DNA of 50,191 nucleotides from the NCBI GenBank assembly GCA_964563505.1, contig CAZLXW010000025.1, positions 1 to 50,191 of the forward strand. The letters run 5' to 3'. A model generated the notes under the pieces. That model saw nothing but the letters and a program-made list of their open reading frames with translations. It was not told the DNA's origin and searched no databases. Positions 7,254 through 15,775 of this stretch are shown here, in pieces. The stretch is from UBA1351 sp964563505. GTDB taxonomy: Bacteria > Bacillota > Clostridia > Lachnospirales > Vallitaleaceae. Each line of letters opens with the position of its first letter. The stretch's first letter is position 1. Position numbers and translations under genes: made by a program.

Positions 7254-8213
7254 TTATTTATCGTATAATTTATATAACATGGCCGCACCGATTATACCGG
7301 CATCATTGCCTAATTCACAAATCAGCAATTCAGTCTTTAGGGCATCGGCCCCACCATATATTTCGCTTGCCATTTTTTCTTTTAAGGGTTTGATCAGATT
7401 CTCTTTTTGAGCAGATACGCCCCCACCCAAAGCAATGGCTTGCGGTTGAAAAATATTGATCACATTCACTAAACCAATGGCTAAATGATCAATGTACCAT
7501 GTGATAACTTCTTGAGCAACGCTATCACCTGCTTGCGCCGCATCAAAAGGTATCTTGGCATTCATGGCTTCAACATCGCCTCCAACCAAGTCATTTAGCT
7601 TTGAATCCGGATGTGCAATGGCTGCTTTTTTCGCTTCGCGTATCAATGCAGTTGCTGAAGAGAACTCTTCCCAACATCCACGACGTCCACATGTACATAA
7701 GCTTCCGTTAAGGTCAATGACCATATGGCCTAGTTCCGCTCCACCATGATAGGATCCGGTGATGATTTTTTCTTGAATAATAACACCGCCACCAACACCG
7801 GTGCCTAATGTCACCGCAACAAAATCGTCATATTTACGGCCGACACCTGCTATGAACTCACCATAGGCCGCTGAATTCGCATCATTCTCTATATATACCG
7901 GGATATCGAAATGTTTTACAAATTCTTCACGAATCGGCGTATTATTAAACTTCAGATTATTTGCATACACAATCAGACCGTTTTCCGTGTCCGGTGTTCC
8001 GGGACTTCCGATTCCAACCGAATGAACATCTTCGCGTTTAAGGCCTTCATCATCAATGACTTTCAAAGCCAACATGGCCATATCTTTGACGATTTCTTTA
8101 TAATCACGTTCTCTTAATGTCGGAACAGATGCTTGTCGAATAATCGTTCCTTCTTCATCGACTAAAGCTGCTGCAATATTTGTGCCACCTAAATCAATAC
8201 CAATGTTATACAT
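7254..8213 (-). CDS. glcK: ROK-family glucokinase
   Basis: 319 aa. Phosphorylates glucose to glucose-6-phosphate with ATP in the cytoplasm. The N-terminal GIDLGGTNIAAALVD is the phosphate-binding loop; VTLGTGVGGGVI at about 135-146 is the second; the ROK zinc motif with cysteines (GSLCTCGRRGCWEEFSS) follows ELGHMVID. No N-terminal helix-turn-helix, so this is the kinase and not a ROK repressor. It follows hprK by 8 bp with a GGAGGAATT ribosome binding site. Pairing with HprK fits glucose use and carbon catabolite control. Confidence 0.93.
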   Translation of the reverse strand: MYNIGIDLGGTNIAAALVDEEGTIIRQASVPTLRERDYKEIVKDMAMLALKVIDDEGLKREDVHSVGIGSPGTPDTENGLIVYANNLKFNNTPIREEFVKHFDIPVYIENDANSAAYGEFIAGVGRKYDDFVAVTLGTGVGGGVIIQEKIITGSYHGGAELGHMVIDLNGSLCTCGRRGCWEEFSSATALIREAKKAAIAHPDSKLNDLVGGDVEAMNAKIPFDAAQAGDSVAQEVITWYIDHLAIGLVNVINIFQPQAIALGGGVSAQKENLIKPLKEKMASEIYGGADALKTELLICELGNDAGIIGAAMLYKLYDK

Positions 8214-8221
8214 AATTCCTC

Positions 8222-9229
8222 CTATTTATCTGCCTCTTTTTCTTTTAATAGTTTTTCTCTTACGTTTTTTTCTTCAAGGTCTTTACGTTCTTGGGTGCGT
8301 TTAGCTAAATTATTGGTTACCCGATTATTTAACTCAATGGCCGCATTATATCCCATGGCTTTTTGTCGATGGTTAATCGCTGCTGATTCAACAATAATAG
8401 CTAGATTTCGTCCGGGACGAATGGGTATAGAATGGGACACGATCTGATTCCCAAGTATATCCATATATTCTTCATTTAAGCCTAAGCGTTCATATTCTTT
8501 TTCCGGGTTCCAGTCTTCAAGACGAATAGCCAAGTCAATGTTTTGACTTTCTTTTACGGATTCAACACCGAACAAAGTCTTACAATCCACAATACCGACA
8601 CCGCGAACTTCGATAAAATGTCGGATAATATCGGGACTGGTTCCTTGTAAAATATCGTCATTAATTTTCTTAATCTCAACAACATCATCGGCCACCAGTC
8701 GATGTCCCCGTTTAATCAATTCCAAGGCTGTTTCGGATTTACCGATTCCGCTTTCTCCGGTAATAAATACCCCTTCTCCATAAACATCAACCAAAACACC
8801 ATGAAGTGAAATCCGTGGTGCTAATTCTGTTTTTAAATATTGATTTAATTCTGAAGAAAAGTAGGACGTTGGCATATGCGATTGTAAAATCGGTACACCG
8901 GTTTCATGTGCGACTTCATTTAAGTCATCCATTAGCTCTAGGCTGCGTGACAAAATCAGACACGGAATTTGACTTTTGAATAAGCGTTCCAAAATAGCCC
9001 GTCGTTCAGACGCAAAGAGATTTTGTATGTATGTGTATTCAACTTTTCCGATGATTTGAACACGCTCCGAATCAAAATAATCAAAAAAACCTGCCAACTG
9101 TAATGCGGGGCGGTTTAAGTCACTCTGATTAATGCGTATATCCTCCGTCGGTATTTCCGGCGTCAAATTCTTGAGTTTCATTTTTTTTATGATTTCATCA
9201 AGACAGACGTAATAATTATCATGATCCAT
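8222..9229 (-). CDS. hprK: HPr kinase/phosphorylase
   Basis: 335 aa from ATG 9229 (GGAGGGATACC just upstream; the ten extra upstream codons lack support). Bifunctional enzyme that phosphorylates and dephosphorylates HPr on Ser46 in response to glycolytic metabolites, controlling catabolite repression through CcpA. Visible: Walker A GESGIGKSE, the HRLVADDVVEI segment, and the HprK signature IEVRGVGIVDCKTLFGVES. Length matches the family (about 310-335). It lies between uvrC and glcK in one minus-strand run. No ptsH or ccpA is in the window. Confidence 0.96.
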   Translation of the reverse strand: MDHDNYYVCLDEIIKKMKLKNLTPEIPTEDIRINQSDLNRPALQLAGFFDYFDSERVQIIGKVEYTYIQNLFASERRAILERLFKSQIPCLILSRSLELMDDLNEVAHETGVPILQSHMPTSYFSSELNQYLKTELAPRISLHGVLVDVYGEGVFITGESGIGKSETALELIKRGHRLVADDVVEIKKINDDILQGTSPDIIRHFIEVRGVGIVDCKTLFGVESVKESQNIDLAIRLEDWNPEKEYERLGLNEEYMDILGNQIVSHSIPIRPGRNLAIIVESAAINHRQKAMGYNAAIELNNRVTNNLAKRTQERKDLEEKNVREKLLKEKEADK

Positions 9230-9313
9230 GGTATCCCTCCAATTTGGTTTACTGTGCATCGTATCTTACACTATAGTATCACATCTTTAAAGGATGGAAA
9301 AGAAAAATAATTC

Positions 9314-11185
9314 TTATTTTTCCTCTCCATGAAAAAAGATATAAACGGCTTCACTGCTTTTTTGATTCATTCCGTTTACTTCGAGTAGATCATTGACTGT
9401 CGCTTCTTTGATTTTTTCAATATTTCCAAAGGCTCGCATTAGGTTTTTTCGTCGTGTCGGACCAATACCCGCAATATCATCTAGTACAGATTTTACTTGC
9501 TGTTTTGAATGGGTTTTGCGATGATAATCAATGGCAAAACGATGGGCTTCATCTTGAATGCGCGCGACAAGTTTAAAGGCCTCACTACGGACATTTAAGG
9601 AAATCTCTTGATTATTAAAATACAAGCCACGTGTTTGGTGCTTATCATCTTTGACCATACCGCAGACAGGAATAGCCAGTCCCACTTCGGTCAGGACTTG
9701 AAGGGCAATATTTACTTGGCCTTTTCCTCCGTCCATCAAAATAAGGTCCGGTAGTTTGGTAAACTTGCCTTGTTCAGCGTCAAGACCTTTAAGCAACAAT
9801 TCTTTTTGCTCGTCGAGGGCATGGTTAAATCGCCGCGTTAAAACTTCATTCATGGATGCATAATCATCCGGTCCGTTTCCATATTTTATCTTAAATTTTC
9901 GGTAATCACTTTTCTTTGGCTTGCCTTGCTCGAAGACAACCATTGAGCCCACTGTTGCCACTCCCTGATGGTTGGAAATATCATAGGCTTCCACACGATG
10001 AATAACTTCATCGAATCCAATGGCTTGTCTTAACTCTTCCATGGCGCCAATGGTTCGTTTTTGCTCTTTACGCAAGGAGTCTCCAAATTGCTCTAAAGTA
10101 ATGGTTGCATTCTTTGCCGCAAGGGCGATGAGCTTATTCTTATCGCCCTTTTGCGGTACCCGAATATAGACTTTTTGTCCTCGTTTATCCGATAACCAGG
10201 TTTCGATGATATGGGCTTCCGTAAGATTGTTCTGTAATATCAATTCCTTGGGGATAAATGGGGTACCGGAATAAAACTGTTTAACAAAGGCCGTCATAAT
10301 CTCTTCTGCATTCTGGTCTTCAATATGTTCCATACGAAAGTGCTCACGTCCGATAAGCTTACCGTTACGTACAAAATATACTTGTACCAAGGCTTCCTGT
10401 TCGTTTTGTGCAAAGGCAATGACATCTTGATCATTTTGTGCGGATTTGACGATTTTTTGTTTTTCCATAATGGCTTTAATGGCTTGGATATAATCTCTTG
10501 ATTCTGCCGCTTTTTCAAAGTCAAGTCGTTCAGATGCTTCAAGCATAACTTCTTGAAGTTCATTCATGACCGGGAGATAATCCCCTTCAAGAAATTTAAT
10601 CACACGGTCAATCTGCTTACGGTAATCGTCTTCGCTAATGTATCCCATACAGGGGGCGTCGCACTGTTTGATATGATAGTTTAAGCAAGGACGCTCTTTA
10701 CCGATATCCCGTGGCAAAACCCGATGGCAGGTCCGTATTTTATACATTTTTCGCACGAGATCAATAATCTCTTTGGCTGCATAAGCATTGACATAGGGGC
10801 CATAATACTTAGCCTTATCTTTTTTCATTTCTCGTGTATAGATAATGCGGGGATAGGCTTCGTCGACAGTGACTTTGATATATGGATATGTTTTATCATC
10901 CTTAAGCATGGTGTTATATTTGGGCCAATACTTTTTAATCAAGTTACACTCAAGAATCAAGGCTTCCAGCTCAGAATCTGTAACAATATATTCAAAGGCA
11001 TCAATAAGCGAGACCATTCGCTTGATTTTATTGGAATGATTCGCTGATTGATGGAAGTATTGTCGTACCCGATTTTTTAATATTTTTGCTTTTCCTACAT
11101 AGATAATATGATCGTTACTATCTTTCATTAAATAAACCCCCGGTTTATCCGGCAGGTTTTTTAACGCTTCTTTTAAGTCAAACAT
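9314..11185 (-). CDS. uvrC: UvrABC excinuclease subunit C
   Basis: 623 aa from ATG 11185, chosen for AAGGTGG 4 nt upstream; the frame has an earlier ATG at 11209 without a ribosome binding site. UvrC makes both incisions in nucleotide excision repair. Domains: GIY-YIG nuclease about 12-95 (PGVYLMKD, YVGKA, R for catalysis in LKNRVRQYF), Cys-containing linker (CLNYHIKQCDAPC), UVR motif about 200-235, RNase H-like endonuclease with YDISNHQG, and C-terminal helix-hairpin-helix (LDDIAGIGPTRRKNLMRAFG). The gene is intact and sits between the LacZ-like gene and hprK, probably co-transcribed with both. Confidence 0.97.
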   Translation of the reverse strand: MFDLKEALKNLPDKPGVYLMKDSNDHIIYVGKAKILKNRVRQYFHQSANHSNKIKRMVSLIDAFEYIVTDSELEALILECNLIKKYWPKYNTMLKDDKTYPYIKVTVDEAYPRIIYTREMKKDKAKYYGPYVNAYAAKEIIDLVRKMYKIRTCHRVLPRDIGKERPCLNYHIKQCDAPCMGYISEDDYRKQIDRVIKFLEGDYLPVMNELQEVMLEASERLDFEKAAESRDYIQAIKAIMEKQKIVKSAQNDQDVIAFAQNEQEALVQVYFVRNGKLIGREHFRMEHIEDQNAEEIMTAFVKQFYSGTPFIPKELILQNNLTEAHIIETWLSDKRGQKVYIRVPQKGDKNKLIALAAKNATITLEQFGDSLRKEQKRTIGAMEELRQAIGFDEVIHRVEAYDISNHQGVATVGSMVVFEQGKPKKSDYRKFKIKYGNGPDDYASMNEVLTRRFNHALDEQKELLLKGLDAEQGKFTKLPDLILMDGGKGQVNIALQVLTEVGLAIPVCGMVKDDKHQTRGLYFNNQEISLNVRSEAFKLVARIQDEAHRFAIDYHRKTHSKQQVKSVLDDIAGIGPTRRKNLMRAFGNIEKIKEATVNDLLEVNGMNQKSSEAVYIFFHGEEK

Positions 11186-11221
11186 TTGTCCACCTTCATT
11201 GATTGTCATTTGATTTTGATT

Positions 11222-13084
11222 TTATACTTCAATTTTTAACATTGCCGGTGCGCCGATTAACTCAAGTGCAATATCGACAAACTGATTGCTGTCTTTTTTG
11301 ATTTTGCAATTGCATAGGGTTGCCGAATCGATGTCGAATCCATAGTCGCCAATAGACATCCATTGAACGTCACATCGTTCAATATCAACTTTTTGCGCAT
11401 CTATATCAAAGAGCCCAAGGTATGCACCTTCATTATACTCTTTGGTATTATCATCCGGTCCTTTTCCAAAATACCGTATTGCATCTCCCGGGTCATTCAT
11501 ACGGATAGCCAGACGTATCACCTTTAGAGGTATTGTATCAGAGGCTTTGATTTTCATGAGTATTTCATTTTTGCCATTCATTAAATATTGTACTTCGATA
11601 CTACCTTTATAACCCTTGACTTTATATGTGCATACCACTTCGGTTCCATTCGATGTTGAACCATGGCTATACCCTTTAAATTGTAAGGCTTTCGGTTTTG
11701 AATCTTCCCCTAGGAGACATTCGATTAACATGGGCTTTAAGAAAATCTCTTTGCTTCCAATGGCAAGATTAAGAATCTCACCATTTTGTCGACTAATATT
11801 ACAGCTCACCCGTTCTCCTTCTAAAAACAGTTTTCTATGTTTTTCTTGAACGCGAACCGGAAGGTCCGAGGATACAATGGCCATTACTTTTTGCGAATCT
11901 CGCAATCGAAATTGCTCCATGGCAATAATATAGCCTGCTTTTTCATAATCCGTGTCTTGAGCCAGTGTTGCAAATACATTAAGGTCGTATTGGCAATTCC
12001 TATTATATTCGATGGCATCGAGTTTCAGTAAAATACCTTCTTGCTCTCCCGGTCTGATATCTATTGTGTCCTCAATATTTTTGAAAATACTAACGCCGTC
12101 TTCTAATACTTCATATCCAAATAAAACATCAAGTGTTCCCTTATCAAGATAATGACTTTTAACGATAACTTCCATCTCGTCAAGATTTATCTGAAAGCTA
12201 AACCGTTGATTCTGTTTTTTGATGACACGTGTAATCGGCCGGCTTTGATTTAAAGAATTAAATAACCATCCACTTTCCGGGATTGCAGGAAGTCCTGATT
12301 CTTCATACTCTCGCGATTGTCGAAATCCACGTGACCAAGGGATTGTGTTTGAATCTGGATATTCTCCGATTTCAATCCGATTTTTTGACGCTATTTCTTT
12401 GACTAAGTAATAGTCTGATTTTTTCATAATTGGGGCAACAATCCAACGTTCTACCGATGGATGATTTGAGTATAAGCCATAATATTCTTCAATCTGGTAA
12501 ATGCTTTGTGGCGAAATCTCCACATAGGGCAAGACATCTATGATTTTAATACCATGGATATCACACAGTTGATAGAAGGATTCTTTTTTCTCCCATGCAC
12601 AATAATAGATTTTTTGAATATTAACTTGCTTCATGCACATAATATCATCTAGCACATCGGCTTCATTTTCGTGGTAGTATACAATCGGTTCTTGTTTTGC
12701 AACAAAGGGTTCATCACCTATAAATCCCATCTGTGTTGTATATGTATCTACTTGGTCACCTAAGGCATTAAATATGGTTACATAAACATCATATATAAAG
12801 GTCATCTCTGTTGTCCATTTCACAGGATTGACAACCTCTTCATGTATATTAAAATGATTGGACTCTTGGGGATCTAGAACCATATTTTCTTCCATGATTT
12901 TAAAGCCCGCATTTTGATTTCGAATCTCTATGCGCGCTTTAATCGGTATTCTGTCACTCCAATAATTTTCTATAAACATACTGAAGCTTATAATCCATGG
13001 CTCATCATTTGAAAAGTCATGGGAATTATCTAATTTTCTTGCTTTGATATTTAACCATTTTATGCGGATCTTTTTTTCTCCCAT
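11222..13084 (-). CDS. LacZ-like protein with collapsed catalytic barrel (probable pseudo-glycosidase)
   Basis: 620 aa against about 1000 for GH2 LacZ. Several stretches align by eye with beta-galactosidase. NPVKWTTEMTFIYDVYV and MGF (86-120) match the Ig-like domain 2. MKQVNIQKIYY...YQLCDIHGIKIID (151-183) matches the start of the barrel. NHPSVERW (207-214) matches LacZ NHPSVIIW, but the following GNE, with the acid/base Glu, is replaced by APIM. LEDG...IRPGEQ and YEKAGYIIAMEQFRL (327-394) match domain 4. YFGKGPDDNTKEYNEGAYLG (538-557) matches domain 5. The N-terminal sugar-binding domain, the nucleophile region and FWRAPTDND are missing. Start ATG has AGAGGTG. There is no signal peptide. 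It is unlikely to hydrolyse sugars; a carbohydrate-binding or structural role is inference. Intact frame and good ribosome binding site argue against a decaying pseudogene. Confidence 0.75.
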   Translation of the reverse strand: MGEKKIRIKWLNIKARKLDNSHDFSNDEPWIISFSMFIENYWSDRIPIKARIEIRNQNAGFKIMEENMVLDPQESNHFNIHEEVVNPVKWTTEMTFIYDVYVTIFNALGDQVDTYTTQMGFIGDEPFVAKQEPIVYYHENEADVLDDIMCMKQVNIQKIYYCAWEKKESFYQLCDIHGIKIIDVLPYVEISPQSIYQIEEYYGLYSNHPSVERWIVAPIMKKSDYYLVKEIASKNRIEIGEYPDSNTIPWSRGFRQSREYEESGLPAIPESGWLFNSLNQSRPITRVIKKQNQRFSFQINLDEMEVIVKSHYLDKGTLDVLFGYEVLEDGVSIFKNIEDTIDIRPGEQEGILLKLDAIEYNRNCQYDLNVFATLAQDTDYEKAGYIIAMEQFRLRDSQKVMAIVSSDLPVRVQEKHRKLFLEGERVSCNISRQNGEILNLAIGSKEIFLKPMLIECLLGEDSKPKALQFKGYSHGSTSNGTEVVCTYKVKGYKGSIEVQYLMNGKNEILMKIKASDTIPLKVIRLAIRMNDPGDAIRYFGKGPDDNTKEYNEGAYLGLFDIDAQKVDIERCDVQWMSIGDYGFDIDSATLCNCKIKKDSNQFVDIALELIGAPAMLKIEV

Positions 13085-13158
13085 AGGACACCTCTCATAT
13101 CATCAGAACGCTTTCTTTCATTATAATCGAAAACCCGCAGAATAAAAAGGAGAAAATT

Positions 13159-13563
13159 CTAACGACGATTCGGTGTCACTACGAGATAGACTCCAAGCAA
13201 AATAATTGCAAGAGCCCAAATTGTTCCTCGGTTAATCCATTGGAAGAACTGATCGGCAAGCATCATAACGCCAAAGCCGACAATAACAATTCCAGCTATT
13301 TGTTTAGTTTTTTTTTCCGTTGAATGTTCATATTCGTGTTCATGCTCTTCGTGCATAGATTTTTCTTCGATATAATCATAGGGTCTTTCCGGAATAATTA
13401 TTGCACATAGAATATATGCTAAGATTCCTGATCCATAAGCAAATACAAAGATTGCAAATCCTAACCTTACTAATGTCGGATCAATATCAAAGTATTCCGC
13501 TATTCCTGCACAAACACCTGCAAGCATTTTGTCTTGTCTTGAACGATATAGTTTATTTGTCAT
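13159..13563 (-). CDS. PspC-domain membrane protein
   Basis: 134 aa from ATG 13563 (AGAGGTG 6 nt upstream; the open frame begins at a GTG that overlaps the ribosome binding site). Residues 1-60 are a PspC domain: KLYRSRQDKMLAGVCAGIAEYFDIDPTLVRLGFAI, with a first membrane helix at about 33-57. A His/Glu-rich cytoplasmic linker (EEHEHEYEHS) follows, then two helices at about 88-105 and 112-130. PspC proteins take part in envelope-stress responses; the partner is not visible. It precedes the LacZ-like gene by 75 bp on the same strand and may be in its transcript. Confidence 0.88.
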   Translation of the reverse strand: MTNKLYRSRQDKMLAGVCAGIAEYFDIDPTLVRLGFAIFVFAYGSGILAYILCAIIIPERPYDYIEEKSMHEEHEHEYEHSTEKKTKQIAGIVIVGFGVMMLADQFFQWINRGTIWALAIILLGVYLVVTPNRR

Positions 13564-13653
13564 CACTAACACCTCTTTCTTTAAAGTATATACTGATTAT
13601 AACCGTATAAGTTTATAAGCTTCTGCTAAAACGATTAAAGGTTGATTAAAATC

Positions 13654-13682
13654 TTGCTAAATTCACTATTTTCGACTACAAT
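13654..13682 (+). promoter_or_regulatory. promoter of the VanY-type carboxypeptidase gene
   Basis: Plus strand: TTGCTA at 13654-13659, 17-bp spacer, TACAAT at 13677-13682, 31 bp before the ATG at 13714. Confidence 0.6.
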
Positions 13683-13713
13683 GTCTGTATCAGATAATTT
13701 TTTGGAGGCTTTT

Positions 13714-14754
13714 ATGAAAAAAACTATATTACTTTTCCTTCTCTTGGGCTTTGCATTCCTGATGACTGCTTGTGAGTTCACTCCGATTGAACCGGGGTCA
13801 TCAAATGGGGGGAGACAGTTGGAAAATACAGCAAGAGAAAATACAGATAACACAGAATCAACCGATACGAATTCAACCGATGTTGATGTATCCATCGATA
13901 CCGACAATGTTGATATTGCTGATGTTAATGATCTAGACGAGATCCTTGATCAAGTGGATTCATCCGATCGCGAACCCTTACCCACATCTTCAGACAACAC
14001 CACAGGCTATCATGACCTATTAAGTCCCATTGATCCCACTCAATTAGGCTTAACTCCTGAAATGATTATGGAAAACCAAGGACTACTTCCCTTGATTGAA
14101 CATCTTATTGCTGTTCAATATAACTATACCTATGGCGAAATCGGATATGTCGAAGAAGCTGATAGCATATATGTTTTAAGCAACAAGCTCAATCATCTGC
14201 CTGCCGATTATGTACCCAATGACTTGGTTGAACCGGACATTCCTTTTTATTTTTCAGAAGCTTTAGAAAAAAAGAAACTACGTTCTGAAGCTGCGACACA
14301 TATGGAAGAATTATTTGTGGCTGCAGAGGAAGCCGGTTTTAATTTGCTGGGAGCATCCGGATATCGTTCTTACGCAACTCAAAAAGGAATCTATGAAAAC
14401 AATGTCGCCAATCGCGGTTTAGCTGCTACGGATAAAGTAAGTGCCCGCCCGGGTCATAGTGAACATCAGACTGGATTAGCTTTAGATGTCACCTTAGAAT
14501 CGCTTGGTTATCGTCTTGTAAGTACTTTAGGTGATATGGATGAAGGGCTTTGGCTTAAAGAGAACGCACATCGATTTGGATTCATCATCCGTTATCCCAA
14601 AGAAGATACATCGATTACCGGATATAGTTATGAACCATGGCACCTGCGTTATATTGGCCAAGAGGTTGCTACTTTTATCTATACGCATGATCTAACTGTT
14701 GAAGAATTGTATGTATATATTGAATCACTCATAGAAAAAAACACCGGTTTATAA
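13714..14754 (+). CDS. VanY/DacB-family D-alanyl-D-alanine carboxypeptidase, lipoprotein
   Basis: 346 aa from ATG 13714 (TTGGAGGCTTTT upstream). Lipoprotein signal: basic MKK, hydrophobic core, lipobox LMTAC with Cys at about residue 20. An acidic Asn/Asp/Thr-rich linker (about 40-95) holds the enzyme away from the membrane. The M15B peptidase domain covers about 190-340: SGYRSYATQ, the zinc motif PGHSEHQTGLALDV (His and Asp ligands) and EPWHLRYIG with the third ligand His. It should trim the terminal D-Ala of peptidoglycan stem peptides outside the cell. Its last codons (NTGL-stop) lie in the palindrome shared with argC; the two genes overlap by 6 bp tail to tail. Confidence 0.92.
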   Translation: MKKTILLFLLLGFAFLMTACEFTPIEPGSSNGGRQLENTARENTDNTESTDTNSTDVDVSIDTDNVDIADVNDLDEILDQVDSSDREPLPTSSDNTTGYHDLLSPIDPTQLGLTPEMIMENQGLLPLIEHLIAVQYNYTYGEIGYVEEADSIYVLSNKLNHLPADYVPNDLVEPDIPFYFSEALEKKKLRSEAATHMEELFVAAEEAGFNLLGASGYRSYATQKGIYENNVANRGLAATDKVSARPGHSEHQTGLALDVTLESLGYRLVSTLGDMDEGLWLKENAHRFGFIIRYPKEDTSITGYSYEPWHLRYIGQEVATFIYTHDLTVEELYVYIESLIEKNTGL

Positions 14755-14765
14755 ACCGGTGTTTT
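14738..14765. terminator. bidirectional terminator palindrome containing both stop codons
   Basis: A perfect 28-bp palindrome; each half reads AAAACACCGGTTTA. Its centre carries the two stops back to back: the argC stop at 14749-14751 on the minus strand and the carboxypeptidase stop at 14752-14754 on the plus strand. The minus-strand side runs into seven T, the plus-strand side into TTTTCTTCT. Both transcripts can end here. Confidence 0.88.
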
Positions 14766-15687
14766 CTTCTATTCCAAGCATAATATTCATGTTTTGAATA
14801 GCTGCACCTGATGCACCTTTTCCAAGGTTATCTAGACACGCGATAAATTGAAACTGTGTCTCATTGCCATAAATAAATAAATCTAAATAATTGCTGTCAT
14901 TGTTCATTTGAATATTCATTCGTTTATCCACAAGCGCCTGTTCATCATCTATCTCATGAACGCGGACAAAGTGGGCGTCTTTATAATGGTCTTGTAATAT
15001 AAGGGCACATTCTTCTCTTGTGACTTGTTTCTTTAAGGCTTGTCTAAAGACAGGAATTGTCACCGCAAGCCCACGTTCAAAATCGGATACAACAGGCATA
15101 AAAATCGGTCGATGATCTAATCCGGCTTGGGCCATAATCTCCGGAACATGTTTATGATTTAGATCAAGTGCGTATTGCATGGGTGCTTGATAAGCAAGAT
15201 CGATGCTATTTTTATAGGTCTCTATCATCTGTTTACCACCGCCGGAATAGCCGGTAATTGAAAAGAGTGATATATCCATATCCGCATCCATAATCCCTGC
15301 TTGAATCAGTGGATAGAGAATGGAAATGGCGGCTGTTGCGTGACACCCCGGGTTGGACAAGCGATGGGTTCCTTGAATCTTTTTTCGATGTGCTTGGGAC
15401 AACTCTGCAAAGCCATAGGCCCAATCGGCATGCGTTCGGTGGGCTGTCGATGCATCAATGACCTTTGTCTCAGGGTTTGTAATCATGGCAAGGCTCTCTT
15501 TAGCTGCTTCATCCGGTAAACACAAGAAAACAATATCTGCTTCATTTAATAATTGCTTCCGTTGTTCATTATTATGACGTTCATTATAGTCAATTTTTAA
15601 GAGTTTGACATTTGGATGCTTTTCTAGACGTTCATTAACCAACAATCCTGTTGTACCATGTTGTCCGTCTACATATACTTTAAACAT
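14749..15687 (-). CDS. argC: N-acetyl-gamma-glutamyl-phosphate reductase, short (type 2) form
   Basis: 312 aa. Third step of arginine synthesis: NADPH-dependent reduction of N-acetylglutamyl phosphate to the semialdehyde. N-terminal nucleotide-binding fold begins VYVDGQHGTTG; catalytic Cys in SNPGCHATA (about 115); GYSGGGK at about 147-153 and a C-terminal LDNLGKGASGAAIQN are family hallmarks. Length fits the short ArgC class and not the about 345-aa long class. No other arg genes are adjacent, but the promoter carries an ArgR-type box. The final NTGL-stop overlaps the convergent carboxypeptidase gene. Confidence 0.94.
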   Translation of the reverse strand: MFKVYVDGQHGTTGLLVNERLEKHPNVKLLKIDYNERHNNEQRKQLLNEADIVFLCLPDEAAKESLAMITNPETKVIDASTAHRTHADWAYGFAELSQAHRKKIQGTHRLSNPGCHATAAISILYPLIQAGIMDADMDISLFSITGYSGGGKQMIETYKNSIDLAYQAPMQYALDLNHKHVPEIMAQAGLDHRPIFMPVVSDFERGLAVTIPVFRQALKKQVTREECALILQDHYKDAHFVRVHEIDDEQALVDKRMNIQMNNDSNYLDLFIYGNETQFQFIACLDNLGKGASGAAIQNMNIMLGIEENTGL

Positions 15688-15732
15688 AATTATTCTCCTT
15701 TTTATTAGCTATTGAATTTTTATGCTTGCTTT

Positions 15733-15767
15733 TGTATTATTATACATTCCTCTGCATCCAATGTCAA
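15733..15767 (-). promoter_or_regulatory. argC promoter with overlapping ArgR-type box
   Basis: Minus strand: TTGACA at 15762-15767, 17-bp spacer, TATAAT at 15739-15744, both consensus. The -10 is inside TGTATAATAATACA (15733-15746), an inverted repeat TGTAT-AATA-ATACA that fits the general ARG-box pattern TGnATwwwwATnCA. This predicts repression by an ArgR/AhrC protein when arginine is plentiful. The ArgR link is inference from the motif and the gene. Confidence 0.72.
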
Positions 15768-15775
15768 TCATAGGA

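Noticed and set aside
11222..13084. Calling this gene an active beta-galactosidase
   Set aside because: Domain resemblance is good, but the acid/base GNE motif and nucleophile region are missing and the barrel is much too short.
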